Assembly (NCBI RefSeq): GCF_949987515.2
Contig: NW_027192673.1
Location: 739,001 to 803,000, forward strand
From: Delphinus delphis
Taxonomy: Eukaryota > Chordata > Mammalia > Artiodactyla > Delphinidae
Length of the DNA stretch: 64,000 bases
Direction: 5' to 3'
Shown: one piece after another, positions 1 to 12,293 of the stretch
Numbering within the stretch: position 1 is the first letter of the stretch
Layout of the letters: each line of letters starts with the position of its first letter
Made by a program: the position numbers and the translations under genes
Notes under the pieces: model-generated
Databases searched by the model: none
The model's input: the letters and a program-made list of their open reading frames with translations, nothing else
Told to the model about the DNA's origin: nothing

Positions 1-1247
1 AATCAAAAAGACACAGCCACCCCAAAGTTTGGGACGCCTCTGTTTACAAGAACTTCGTTTACAGTACAAGTTCAACATCGCAGAAAGTGAAAAATGGATA
101 AAGATGTTGTGATATTTACTTACAAAGCAATATCACTCAGCAATGAAATCTATGTCATCAGGCCCTTAGCAGCATAATGAGTGGATTAAGGTATGATGAT
201 TCTAACTGAAATAAGTCACACAGAAAAAGAAACATCATAAGATATCAGTAATACACGGAATGTAAACTTGGCTACACAGGAACTGAATTACAGAACAGAA
301 CAGGGTCTCAAATTTAGAAAACCAACTTATGCTTGCTTAAGGGGAATGGTGAGTTGGGGTGTTGCATAAAACCAGAGATTGAAATGAGCACAGATAAAGT
401 TCCTTAAGCCAAATATGGAATAGACAAGAGCTACTCCTTGCTCAACGAAATGGACTCAACACCGCATATTAAACGCCTAAGAATGTACCTGACTAGTAAG
501 TATCTTAAAACCTATGGATTGCTATGTCTCCGAAAGAGAATCAAGCGTGTGTACAGGGGCATAAACGCAGCAGTGATAGGATTGGAGAGGTTCGGTGAGC
601 AAATGAAGACCCTTTGAAGTCATATTGCATGGTACCCATTCCACGGGTTTCAACTACCGATGTTTAAGGTATTCTTCCTTCAGCTAAAACATGCATGTGG
701 AACCTAGAGCATGATCAACCATGTGATCGGGAGACATGTTCAAATATGTCTCAGTTTTCGTACCCTGGTACTCGGGTGCAACATTCCAGATGCTTTACTA
801 ACAGTCTCCCAACTTGGAGAGTCAGTCCCTTTAACCTCCTGTTTGGCCCAGTTTGCAATTTCTGCGGAAGATGAACAGGAATAGCGAGAACCAATGAGAG
901 ACTAGCTGGAGGTGTCTGGACGGGCAAATATAACTCTCATTTCCCACCAGGAAGAGGAATTAACCAAAGGCTCAGCGTGCCGTGCCGGAACCAGATTAGG
1001 GCCTGAAGCCATCCTGCGGTGTTGCGGCCAGCTCAAAAGAAAGCGAGTTGAAGAAAGGAGCTCAGGGGCACTGTAATTCACAAACCTGTAGAGTTATAAA
1101 TGACAGCTATCGTCCAAAAATATACTGAAGTAAGGCTGCCAAGAGGACTTGAATGCGGGGCAGAATTGTAGGAAACCGATTTCAGGAGGTAGACAGGAAT
1201 TGCATCGAAAGCATAGGAAAAGAGGCAGAACGTCCACAATGATGCAC
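1..1247 (+). repeat. Satellite monomer M0, partial, subtype 2
   Basis: The window edge removes the first ~333 bp, including the palindrome. It has subtype 2 marks: ATTTACTTACAAAGCAATATC near 113-132 and CCCTTAGCAGC near 162. Confidence 0.9.
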
Positions 1248-2824
1248 TTGGCCAAAAAGGGCGTATGCGTTTTTTCCTGAATATATTCAGGAAAAAACGC
1301 ATACCCACTTTTTGGCCAACCAAGCAAACTTGCAAAGGAAATCTGCAATACAATGAAGTCTCACTTCCCCCCGGTCAAAAGGGACATCTGAAAAAAGTGT
1401 AAAATCCAGAAAGGCAGGGCAGGCCATGGAGAACTGGGAGCCTTGTTATGCTGATGGGCGGGATGTAAATTGCCAACAGACACTCGGGAGAAGTGTATGG
1501 TGTTTCCTGAAACATCTAAAAAACAAAGCAACAGAGCCTAGGGCACTTCCACTTATGGTCCTATAGCTTAGGGAAATTAAAATCAAAAAGACACAGCCAC
1601 CCCAAAGTTTGGGATGGCTCTGTTTACCACAACCTCGTTTACAGTACAAGTTCAACATCACAAAAAGTGAAAAATGGATAAAGAAGTTGTGGAACACACG
1701 TACAATGCAGTATCACTCAGCAATGAAATCTATGTCATCAGGCCTGTAGCAGCATAATGAGTGGAGTTAGGTACGATGATTCTAACTGAAATAAGTCACA
1801 CAGAAAAAGAAACATCATAAGATATCACTAACACATGGAATGTAAACTTGGCTACACAAGAACTGAATTACAGAACAGAACAGGGTCTCAAATAGAGAAA
1901 ACCAACTTATGCTTGCTTAAGGGGAAAGTTGAGTTGGGGTTCTGCATAAAACCAGAGATTGAAATGAGCACAGATAAAGTTCCTTAAGCCAAATATGGAA
2001 TAGAAAAGAGCTACTCATTGCTCAACGAAATGGACTCAACACCCCATATTAAACGCCTAAGAATGTACCTGACTAGTAAGTATCTTAAAACCTATGGGGT
2101 GTATGTCTCCAAAAGAGAATCAAGCATGTGTTCAGGGGCATAAACGCAGCAGTGATAGGATGGGAAATGTTCGGTGAGCAAATGAAGACCCTTTGAAGAC
2201 ATATTGCATGGTACCCATTCCACGGGTCTCAACTCTCCAGGTTTAAGGTATTCTTCCTTCAGCTAAAACATGCATGTGGAACCCAGAGTATGATCAACCG
2301 TGTGATCGGGAGACGTGTTCAGATATGTCTCAGTTTTCGTGCCCTGGTACTCGGGTGCAACATTCCAGACGCTTTACTAACACTCTCCCCACTTGGAGAG
2401 TAGTGCCTTTAACCTCCTGTTTGGCCCAGTTTGCAATTTCTGCGGAAGATGAACAGGAATAGGGAGAACCAATGAGAGACTAGCTGGAGGTGTCTGGACG
2501 GGCAAATTTAACTCTCATTTCCCACCAGGAAGAGGAATTAACCAAAGGTTCAGCGTGCCGTGCCGGAACTAGATTAGGGCCTGAAGCCATCCTGCGGTGT
2601 TGCGGCCAGGTCACAAGAAAGCGAGTTGAAGAAAGGAGCTCAGGGACACTGTAATTCACAAAACTGCAGAATTATAAATGACAGCTATCGTCCAAAATTA
2701 TACAGAAGTAAGGCTGCCAGAGGACTTGAAAGCGGGGCAGAATTGCAGGAAACCGATTTCAGGAGGTAGACTGGAATTGCATTGAAAGCATAGGAAAAGA
2801 GGCAGAACGTCCACAATGATGCAC
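1248..2824 (+). repeat. Satellite monomer M1, subtype 1-like
   Basis: Length is 1,577 bp. The right palindrome arm carries two changes (CCCAC where CGCCC is usual), so the hairpin is imperfect. It has subtype 1 marks ACGTACAATGCAG near 1,698 and GGTACGATG near 1,770. Confidence 0.9.
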
Positions 2825-2896
2825 TTGGCCAAAAAGGGCGTATGCGTTTTTTCCTGAATATATTCAGGAAAAAACGCATACGCCCTTTTTGGCCAA
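2825..2896. repeat. 72-bp perfect zero-spacer palindrome (reference copy)
   Basis: The two 36-bp arms are exact reverse complements meeting at GAATATATTC, with no spacer. The outer ends read TTGGCCAAAAAG and CTTTTTGGCCAA. They resemble the terminal inverted repeat of mariner-type transposons in cetartiodactyl genomes and the plan of short palindromic mariner MITEs such as human MADE1 (family knowledge, from memory). The arms contain A/T tracts around a GC-rich block, so cruciform or hairpin formation is plausible. A copy begins every complete monomer in the window. Confidence 0.95.
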
Positions 2897-2909
2897 CCAA
2901 GCAAGCTTG

Positions 2910-3733
2910 CAAAGGAAATCTGCACTACAATGAAGTCTCACTTCCCCCCGGTCAAAAGGGCCATCTGAAAAAAGTGTAAAATCCAGAAAGGCAGGACAGG
3001 CCATGGAGAACTGGGAGCCTTGTTATGCTGATGGGCGGGATGTAAATTGCCAACAGACACTCGGGAGAAGTGTATGGTGTTTCCTGAAACATCTAAAAAA
3101 CAAAGCAACAGAGCCTAGGGCACTTCCACTTATTGTCCTATAGCTTAGGGAAATTAAAATCAAAAAGACACAGCCACCCCAAAGTTTGGGACGCCTCTGT
3201 TTACAAGAACCTCATTTACTGTACAAGTTCAGTATAACAGAAAGTGAAAACTGGATAAAGAAGTTGTGGTATTTACTTACAAAGCAATATCACTCAGCAA
3301 TGAAATCTATGTCATCAGGCCTTTAGCAGCACAATGAGTGGATTCAGGTATGATGATTCTAACTGAAATAACTCACACAGAAAAAGAAACATCATAAGAT
3401 ATCACTAATACACGGAATGTAAACTTGGCTACACAGGAACTGAATTTCAAAACAGAAGAGGGTCTCAAATTTAGAAAACGAACTTATGCTTGCTTAAGGG
3501 GAAAGGTGAGTTGGGGTGCTGCATAAAACCAGAGACTGAAATGAGCACAGATAAAGTTCCTTAAGCCAAATATGGAATAGACAAGAGCTACTCCTTGCTC
3601 AACGAAATAGACTCAACACCCCATATTAAACGCCTAAGAATGTACCTGACTAGTAAGTATCTTAAAACCTATGGATTGCTATGTCTCCGAAAGAGAATCA
3701 AGCATGTGTACAGGGGCATAAACGCAGCAGTGA
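2910..3733 (+). repeat. L1 3'-end-derived part of the satellite monomer (reference copy)
   Basis: From shortly right of the palindrome, the sequence follows a cetartiodactyl L1 3' end in order: the CAATGAAGTCTCAC...GGTCAAAAGGGCCATC block, GGATGTAAATTGCCAAC, ATGGATAAAGAAGTTGTGG, CACTCAGCAATGAAATC, AAATAAGTCACACAGAAA, then the 3'UTR-like AAGGGGAAAGGTGAG. The same landmarks appear in the same order in the L1 copy at 32,036-32,720. The reading frame is destroyed. The same segment occurs in every monomer. Confidence 0.8.
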
Positions 3734-4403
3734 TAGGATTGGAGAGGTTCGGTGAGCAAATGAAGACCCTTTGAAGTCATATTGCATGGTACCCATTCCA
3801 CGGGTCTCAACTCTCCAGGTTTAAGGTATTCTTCCTTCAGCTAAACATGCATGTGGAACCCAGAGTATGATCAAACGTGTGAACGGGAGACGTGTTCAAA
3901 TATGTCTCCGTTTTCCTCCCCTGGTACTCGGGTGCAACATTCCAGACGCTTTACTAACACTCTCCCGACTTGGAGAGTCAGTCCCTTTAACCTCCTGTTT
4001 GGCCCAGTTTGCAATTTCTGCGGAAGATGAACAGGAATAGCGAGAACCAATGAGAGACTAGCTGGAGGTGTCTGGACGGGCAAATTGAACTTTCATTTCG
4101 TACCAGGAAGAGTAATTAACAAAAGGCTCAGCGTGCCATGCCGGAACCAGATTAGGGCCTGAAGCCATCCTGCGGTGTTGCGGCCAGGTCACAAGAAAGC
4201 GAGTTGAAGAAAGGAGCTCAGGGGCACTGTAATTCACAAACCTGCAGAGTTATAAATGACAGCTATCGTCCAAAAATATACTGAAGTAAGGCTGCCAAGA
4301 GGACTTGAAACCGGGGTAGAATTGCAGGAAACCGATTTCAGGAGGTAGACTGGAATTGCATTGAAAGCATAGGAAAAGAGGCAGAACGTCCACAATGATG
4401 CAC
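3734..4403. repeat. Non-L1 part of the satellite monomer (reference copy)
   Basis: About 670 bp between the L1-derived part and the next palindrome; I recognise no family. It contains an ACCAATGAGAG motif near 4,046 and GTTATAAATGAC near 4,249. These could be read as CCAAT and TATA boxes, but they lie ~200 bp apart, too far for a normal promoter. No long open frame spans it. Confidence 0.6.
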
Positions 4404-5983
4404 TTGGCCAAAAAGGGCGTATGCGTTTTTTCCTGAATATATTCAGGAAAAAACGCATATGCCCTTTTTGGCCAACCAAGCAAGCTTGCAAAGGAAATCT
4501 GCACTACAATGAAGTCTCACTTCCCCCCGGTCAAAAGGGCCATCTGAAAAAAGTGTAAGATCCAGAAAGGCAGGACAGGCCATGGAGAACTGGGAGCCTT
4601 GTTATGCTGATGGGCGGGATGTAAATTGCCAACAGACACTCGGGATAACTGTATGGTGTTTCCTGAAACATATAAAAAACAAAGCAACAGAGCCTAGGGC
4701 ACTTCCACTTATGGTCCTATAGCTTAGGGAAATTAAAATCAAAAAGACACAGCCACCCCAAAGTTTGGGACGCCTCTGTTTACAAGAACCTCGTTTACAG
4801 TACAAGTTCGACATCGCAGAAAGTGAAAAATGGATAAAGAACTTGTGGTATTTACTTACGACGCAATATCACTCAGCAATGAAATCTATGTCATCAGGTC
4901 CTTAGCAGCACAATGAGTGGATTCAGATATGATGATTCTAACTGAAATAAGTCACACAGAAAAAAAAACATCATAAGATATCAGTAATACACGGAATGTA
5001 AACTTGGCTACAGAGGAACTGAATTCCAAAACAGAACAGGGTCTCAAATTTAGAAAACCAACTTATGCTTGCTTAAGGGGAAAGGTGAGTTGGGGTGCTG
5101 CATAAAACCAGAGATTGAAATGAGCACAGATAAAGTTCCTTAAGCCAAATACGGAATAGACAAGTACTACTCCTTGCTCAACGGAATGGACTCAACACCG
5201 CATATTAAACGCCTAAGAATGTACCTGACTAGTAAGTATCTTAAAACCTATGGATTGCTATGTCTCCAAAAGAAAATCAAGCGTGTGTACAGGGGCATAA
5301 ACGCAGCAGTGATAGGATTGGAGAGATTCAGTGAGCAAATGAAGACCCTTTGAAGTCATATTGCTTGGTACCCATTGCACGGGTTTCAACTACCCAGTTT
5401 TAAGGTATTCTTCCTTCAGCTAAAACATGCATGTGGAACCTAGAGTATGATCAAAAATGTGATCGGGAGACGTGTTCAAATATGTCTCAGTTTTCGTACC
5501 CTGGTACTCGGGTGCAACATTCCAGACGCTTTACTAACACTCTCCCGACTTGGAGAGTCAGTCCCTTTAACCTCCTGTTTGGCCCAGTTTGCAATTTCTG
5601 CGGAAGATGAACAGGAATAGTGAGAACCAATGAGAGACTAGCTGGAGGTGTCTGGACGGGCAAATTTAACTCTCATTTCCCACCAGCAAGAGGAATTAAC
5701 CAAAGGCTCAGCATGCCGTGCCGGAACCAGATTAGGGCCTGAAGCCATCTTGCGGTGTTGCGGCCAGGTCACAAGAAAGCAAGTTGAAGAAAGGAGCTCA
5801 GGGGCACTGTAATGCACAAACCTGCAGAGTTATAAATGACAGCTATCGTCCAAAAATATACTGAAGTAAGGCTGCCAAGAGGACTTGAAAGCGGGGCAGA
5901 ATTGCAGGAAACCGATTTCAGGAGGTAGACTGGAATTGCATTGAAAGCATAGGAAAAGAGGCAGAACGTCCACAATGATGCAC
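4404..5983 (+). repeat. Satellite monomer M3, subtype 2 variant
   Basis: Length is 1,580 bp. There is one right-arm mismatch (CGCATATGCCC). It carries private variants (CTTACGACGCAATATC near 4,855; AAGTACTACTCC near 5,163; GCTTGGTACCCATTGCAC near 5,364) that recur in M4, so the pair is a recent tandem duplication. Confidence 0.92.
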
Positions 5984-7563
5984 TTGGCCAAAAAGGGCGT
6001 ATGCGTTTTTTCCTGAATATATTCAGGAAAAAACGCATATGCCCTTTTTGGCCAACCAAGCAAGCTTGCAAAGGAAATCTGCACTACAATGAAGTCTCAC
6101 TTCCCCCCGGTCAAAAGGGCCATCTGAAAAAAGTGTAAGATCCAGAAAGGCAGGACAGGCCATGGAGAACTGGGAGCCTTGTTATGCTGATGGGCGGGAT
6201 GTAAATTGCCAACAGACACTCGGGAGAAGTGTATGGTGTTTCCTGAAACATCTAAAAAACAAAGCAACAGAGCCTAGGGCACTTCCACTTATGGTCCTAT
6301 AGCTTAGGGAAATTAAAATAAAAAAGACACAGCCACCCCAAAGTTTGGGACGCCTCTGTTTACAAGAACCTCGTTTACAGTGCAAGTTCAACATCGCAGA
6401 AAGTGAAAAATGGATAAAGAACTTGTGGTATTTACTTACGACGCAATATCACTCAGCAATGAAATCTATGTCATCAGGTCCTTAGCAGCACAATGAGTGG
6501 ATTCAGATATGATGATTCTAACTGAAATAAGTCACACAGAAAAAAAAACATCATAAGATATCAGTAATACACGGAATGTAAACTTGGCTACAGAGGAACT
6601 GAATTCCAAAACAGAACAGGGTCTCAAATTTAGAAAACCAACTTATGCTTGCTTAAGGGGAAAGGTGAGTTGGGGTGCTGCATAAAACCAGAGATTGAAA
6701 TGAGCACAGATAAAGTTCCTTAAGCCAAATACGGAATAGACAAGTACTACTCCTTGCTCAACGGAATGGACTCAACACCGCATATTAAACGCCTAAGAAT
6801 GTACCTGACTAGTAAGTATCTTAAAACCTATGGATTGCTATGTCTCCAAAAGAAAATCAAGCGTGTGTACAGGGGCATAAACGCAGCAGTGATAGGATTG
6901 GAGAGATTCAGTGAGCAAATGAAGACCCTTTGAAGTCATATTGCTTGGTACCCATTGCACGGGTTTCAACTACCCAGTTTTAAGGTATTCTTCCTTCAGC
7001 TAAAACATGCATGTGGAACCTAGAGTATGATCAAAAATGTGATCGGGAGACGTGTTCAAATATGTCTCAGTTTTTGTACCCTGGTACTCGGGTGCAACAT
7101 TCCAGACGCTTTACTAACACTCTCCCGACTTGGAGAGTCAGTCCCTTTAACCTCCTGTTTGGCCCAGTTTGCAATTTCTGCGGAAGATGAACAGGAATAG
7201 TGAGAACCAATGAGAGACTAGCTGGAGGTGTCTGGACGGGCAAATTTAACTCTCATTTCCCACCAGCAAGAGGAATTAACCAAAGGCTCAGCATGCCGTG
7301 CCGGAACCAGATTAGGGCCTGAAGCCATCTTGTGGTGTTGCGGCCAGGTCACAAGAAAGCGAGTTGAAGAAAGGAGCTCAGGGGCACTGTAATTCACAAA
7401 CCTGCAGAGTTATAAATGACAGCTATCGTCCAAAAATATACTGAAGTAAGGCTGCCAAGAGGACTTGAAAGCGGGGCAGAATTGCAGGAAACCGATTTCA
7501 GGAGGTAGACTGGAATTGCATTGAAAGCATAGGAAAAGAGGCAGAACGTCCACAATGATGCAC
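5984..7563 (+). repeat. Satellite monomer M4, near-copy of M3
   Basis: Length is 1,580 bp. It has the same palindrome mismatch and the same private variants as M3, with only scattered differences by eye. Confidence 0.92.
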
Positions 7564-9143
7564 TTGGCCAAAAAGGGCGTATGCGTTTTTTCCTGAATAT
7601 ATTCAGGAAAAAACGCATACGCCCTTTTTGGCCAACCAAGCAAACTTGCAAAGGAAATCTGCACTACAATGAAGTCTCACTTCCCCCTGGTCAAAAGGGC
7701 CATCTGAAAAAAGTGTAAAATCCAGAAAGGCAGGACAGGCCATGGAGAACTGGGAGCCTTGTTATGCTGATGGGCGGGATGTAAATTGCCAACAGACACT
7801 CGGGAGAAGTGTATGGTGTTTCCTGAAACATCTATAAAACAAAGCAACAGAGCCTAGGGCACTTCCACTTATGGTCCTATAGCTTAGGGAAATTAAAATC
7901 AAAAAGACACAGCCACCCCAAAGTTTGGGACACCGCTGTTTAAAAGAACCTCGTTTACCGTACAATTTCAATATCACAGAAAGTGAAAAATGGATAAAGA
8001 ACTTGTGGTACTTACGTACAATGCACTATCACTCAGCAATGAAATCTATGTCATCAGGCCCGTAGCAGCATAATGAGTGGATTCAGGTACGATGACTCTA
8101 ACTGAAATAAGTCACACAGAAAAAGAAACATCATAAGATATCACTAATACACGGAATGTAAACTTGGCTACACAGGAACTGAATTCCAAAACAGAACAGG
8201 GTCTCAAATTTAGAAAACCAACTTATGCTTGCTTACGGGGAAAGGTGAGTTGGGGTGCTGCATAAAACCAGAGATTGAAATGAGCACAGATAAAGTTCCT
8301 TAAGCCAAATATGGAATAGACAAGAGCTACTCCTTGCTCAATGAAATGGACTCAACACCCCATATTAAACACCTAAGAATGTACCTGACTAGTAAGTATC
8401 TTAAAACCTATGGATTGCTATGTCTCCAAAAGAGAATCAAGCGTGTGTACAGGGACATAAACGCAGCAGTGATAGGACTGGAGAGGTTCGGTGAGCAAAT
8501 GAAGACCCTTTGAAGTCATATTGCATGGTTCCCATTCCACGGGTTTCAACTACCCAGGTTTAAGTTATTCTTCCTTCAGCTAAAACATGCATGTAGAACC
8601 TAGAGCATGATCAACCATGTGATCGGAAGACGTGTTCAAATATTTCTCAGTTTTCGTACCCTGGTACTCGGGTGCAACATTCCAGACGCTTTACTAACAC
8701 TCTCCCGACTTGGAGAGTCAGTCCCTTTAACCTCCTGTTTGGCCCAGTTTGCAATTTCTGCTGAAGATGAACAGGAATAGGGAGAACCAATGAGAGACTA
8801 GCTGGAGGTGTCTGGACGGGCAAATTTGACTCTCATTTCCCACCAGGAAGAGGAATTAACCAAAGGCTCAGCGTGCAGTGCCGGTACCAGATTAGGGCCT
8901 GAAGCCATCCTGCGGTGTTGCGGCCAGCTCAAAAGAAAGCGAGTTGAAGAAAGGAGCTCAGGGGCACTGTAATTCACAAACCTGCAGAGTTATAAATGAC
9001 AGCTATCGTCCAAAAATATACTGAAGTAAGGCTGCCAAGAGGACTTGAAAGCGGGGCAGAATTGCAGGAAACCGATTTCAGGAGGTAGACTGGAATTGCA
9101 TTGAAAGCATAGGAAAAGAGGCAGAACGTCCACAATGATGCAC
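7564..9143 (+). repeat. Satellite monomer M5, subtype 1, palindrome perfect
   Basis: Length is 1,580 bp. It shows GTACAATGCACTATC near 8,017 and GATGACTCTA near 8,091, shared with M7 and M10. M5-M6 resembles M7-M8 as a dimer. Confidence 0.92.
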
Positions 9144-10723
9144 TTGGCCAAAAAGGGCGTATGCGTTTTTTCCTGAATATATTCAGGAAAAAACGCATAC
9201 GCCCTTTTTGGCCAACCAAGCAAGCTTGCAAAGGAAATCTGCACTACAATGAAGTCTCACTTCCACCCAGTCAAAAGGGCCATCTGAAAAAAGTGTAAAA
9301 TCCAGAAAGGCAGGACAGGCCATGGAGAACTGGGAGCCTTGTTATGCTGATGGGCGGGATGTAAATTGCCAACAGACACTCGGGAGAAGTGTATGGTGTT
9401 TCCTGAAACATCTAAAAAACAAAGCAACAGAGCCTAGGGCATTTCCACTTATGGTCCTATAGCTTAGGGAAATTAAAATCAAAAAGACACAGCCACCCCA
9501 AAGTTTGGGACGCCTCTGTTTACAAGAACCTCGTTTACCGTACAAGTTCAATATCACAGAAAGTGAAAAATGGATATAGAACTTGTGGTATTTACTTACA
9601 AAGCAATATCACTCAGCAATTAAATCTATGTCATCAGGCCCTTAGCAGCACAATGAGTGGATTCAGGTATGATGATTCTAACAGAAATAAGTCACACAGA
9701 AAAAGAAACATCATAAGATATCAGTAATACACGGAATGTAAACTTGGCTACACAGGAACTGAATTACAGAACAGAATATGGTCTCAAGTTTAGAAAACCA
9801 ACTTATGCTTGCTTAAGCGTAAAGGTGAGTTGGGGTGCTGCATAAAACCAGAGATTGAAATGAGCACAGATAAAGTTCCTTAAGCCAAATATGGAATAGA
9901 CAAGAGCTACTCCATGCTCAACGAAATGGACTCAACACCGCATATTAAACGCCTAAGAATGTATCTGACTAGTAAGTATCTTAAAACCTATGGATTACTA
10001 TGTCTCCGAAAGAGAATCAAGCATGTGTACAGGGGCATAAACGCAGCAGTGATAGGATTGGAGAGGTTCGGTGAGCAAATGAAGACCCTTTGAAGTCATA
10101 TTGCATGGTACCCATTCCACGGGTTACAATTACCCAGGTTTAAGGTATTCTTCCTTCAGCTAAAACATGCATGTAGAACCCAGAGTATGATCAACCATGT
10201 GATCGGGAGATGTGTTCAAATATGTCTCAGTTTTCGTACCCTGATACTCAGGTGCAACATTCCAGATGCTTTACTAACACTCTACCGACTTGGAGAGTCA
10301 GTGCCTTTAAACTCCTGTTTGGCCCAGTTTGCAATTTCTGTGGAAGATGAACAGGAATAGCGAGAACCAATGAGAGACTAGCTGGAGGTGTCTGGACGGG
10401 CAAATTTGACTCTCATTTCCCACCAGGAAGAGGAATTAACCAAAGGCTCAGCGTGCCGTGCCGGTACCAGATTAGGGCCTGAAGCCATCCTGCGGTGTTG
10501 CGGCCAGCTCAAAAGAAAGCGAGTTGAAGAAAGGAGCTCAGGGGCACTGTAATTCACAAACCTGCAGAGTTATAAATGACAGCTATCGTCCAAAAATATA
10601 CTGAAGTAAGGCTGCCAAGAGGACTTGAAAGCGGGGCAGAATTGCAGGAAACCGATTTCAGGAGGTAGACTGGAATTGCATTGAAAGCATAGGAAAAGAG
10701 GCAGAACGTCCACAATGATGCAC
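9144..10723 (+). repeat. Satellite monomer M6, subtype 2, palindrome perfect
   Basis: Length is 1,580 bp. It starts with subtype 1 marks (ACCGTACAAG, AATATCACAG near 9,537-9,560) and then becomes subtype 2, so it is a mosaic. Private variants shared with M8: GCTTAAGCGTAAAGG near 9,811 and CTGATACTCAGGTGC near 10,241. Confidence 0.92.
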
Positions 10724-10785
10724 TTGGCCAAAAAGGGCGTATGCGTTTTTTCCCAGGAAAAAACGCATACGCCCTTTTTGGCCAA
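10724..10785. repeat. Palindrome with central 10 bp deleted (M7)
   Basis: Both arms are intact, but the AT-rich centre is gone, leaving CC/CAGG at the middle. Loss of the tip is what hairpin cleavage or replication slippage at a cruciform would give. Confidence 0.9.
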
Positions 10786-12293
10786 CCAAGCAAACTTGCA
10801 AAGGAAATCTGCACTACAATGAAGTCTCACTTCCCCCCGGTCAAAAGGGCCATCTGAAAAAAGTGTAAAATCCAGAAAGGCAGGACAGGCCATGGAGAAC
10901 TGGGAGCCTTGTTATGCTGATGGGCGGGATGTAAATTGCCAACAGACACTCGGGAGAAGTGTATGGTGTTTCCTGAAACATCTAAAAAACAAAGCAACAG
11001 AGCCTAGGGCACTTCCACTTATGGTCCTATAGCTTAGGGAAATTAAAATCAAAAAGACACAGCCACCCCAAAGTTTGGGATGCCTCTGTTTACAAGAACC
11101 TCGTTTACCGTACAAGTTCAATATCAGAGAAAGTGAAAAATGGATAAAGAACTTGTGGTACTTACGTACAATGCACTATCACTCAGCAATGAAATCTATG
11201 TCATCAGGCCCATAGCAGCATAATGAGTGGATTCAGGTACGATGACTCTAACTGAAATAAGTCACACAGAAAAAGAAACATCATAAGATATCACTAATAC
11301 ACGGAATGTAAACTTGGCTACACAGGAACTGAATTCCAAAACAGAACAGGGTCTCAAATTTAGAAAACCAACTTATGCTTGCTTAAGGGGAAAGGTGAGT
11401 TGGGGTGCTGCATAAAACCAGAGATTGAAATGAGCACAGATAAAGTTCCTTAAGCCAAATATGGAATAGACAAGAGCTACTCCTTGCTCAACGAAATGGA
11501 CTCAACACCCCATATTAAACGCCTAAGAATGTACCTGACTAGTAAGTATCTTAAAACCTATGGAATGCTATGTCTCTGAAAGAGAATCAAGCGTGTGTAC
11601 AGGGGCATAAACGCAGCAGTGATAGGATTGGAGAGGTTCGGTGAGCAAATGAAGACCCTTTGAAATCATATTGCATGGTACCCATTCCACGGATTTCAAC
11701 TACCCAGGTTTAAGGTATTCTTCCTTCAGCTAAAACATGCATGTGGATCCTAGAGTATGATCAACCATGTGCTCGGGAGACGTGTTCAAATATGTCTCAA
11801 TTTTCGTACCCTGGAACTCGGGTGCAACAATCCAGACGCTTTACTAACACTCTCCCCACTTGGAGAGTCAGCGCCTTTAACCTCCTGTTTGGCCCAGTTT
11901 GCAATTTCTGCGGAAGATGAACAGGAATAGGGAGAACCAATGAGAGACTAGCTGGAGGTGTCTGGACGGGCAAATTTAACTCTCATTTGTCACCAGGAAG
12001 AGGAAATAACCAAAGGCTCAGTGTGCCGTGCTGGAACCAGATTAGGGCCTGAAGCCATCCTGCGGTGTTGCGGCCAGCTCAAAAGAAAGCGAGTTGAAGA
12101 AAGGAGCTCAGGGGCACTGTAATTCACAAACCTGCAGAGTTATAAATGACAGCTATCGTCCAAAAATATACTGAAGTAAGGCTGCCAAGAGGACTTGAAA
12201 GTGGGGCAGAATTGCAGGAAACCGATTTCAGGAGGTAGACTGGAATTGCATTGAAAGCATAGGAAAAGAGGCAGAACGTCCACAATGATGCAC
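10724..12293 (+). repeat. Satellite monomer M7, subtype 1, palindrome centre deleted
   Basis: Length is 1,570 bp. The 10 central bases of the palindrome (TGAATATATT) are missing, which accounts for the short length. It otherwise matches M10 closely, including CCCATAGCAGC and AATGCTATGTCTCTG. Confidence 0.92.

Larger units (their letters stand above)
2825..4403 (+). repeat. Satellite monomer M2, subtype 2, palindrome perfect
   Basis: Length is 1,579 bp. This copy serves as the reference monomer. Palindrome 2825-2896; L1-derived part ~2910-3733; unrecognised part ~3734-4403. It has subtype 2 marks (TTTACTTACAAAGC, TTTAGCAGCACAATG). Confidence 0.92.

Noticed and set aside
2825..2896. Palindrome as a transcription terminator or miRNA hairpin gene
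   Set aside because: No linked transcription unit is visible, and a 36-bp perfect stem repeated in a satellite does not look like a miRNA locus. Small-RNA production cannot be judged from sequence.
2685..2925. Two overlapping antisense open frames of ~84-85 codons across the palindrome in nearly every monomer
   Set aside because: They are the same frames repeated with the satellite. They run antisense to the L1-derived orientation, the palindrome itself encodes part of each, and they are interrupted or altered in M2, M7, M15, M18 and M20. No known domain; conservation is explained by homogenisation.
4602..4814. Antisense ~70-codon frame in the L1-derived part, repeated in most monomers
   Set aside because: Opposite strand to L1 ORF2, no recognisable family, and its length varies with single-base changes between monomers. 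Treated as chance.
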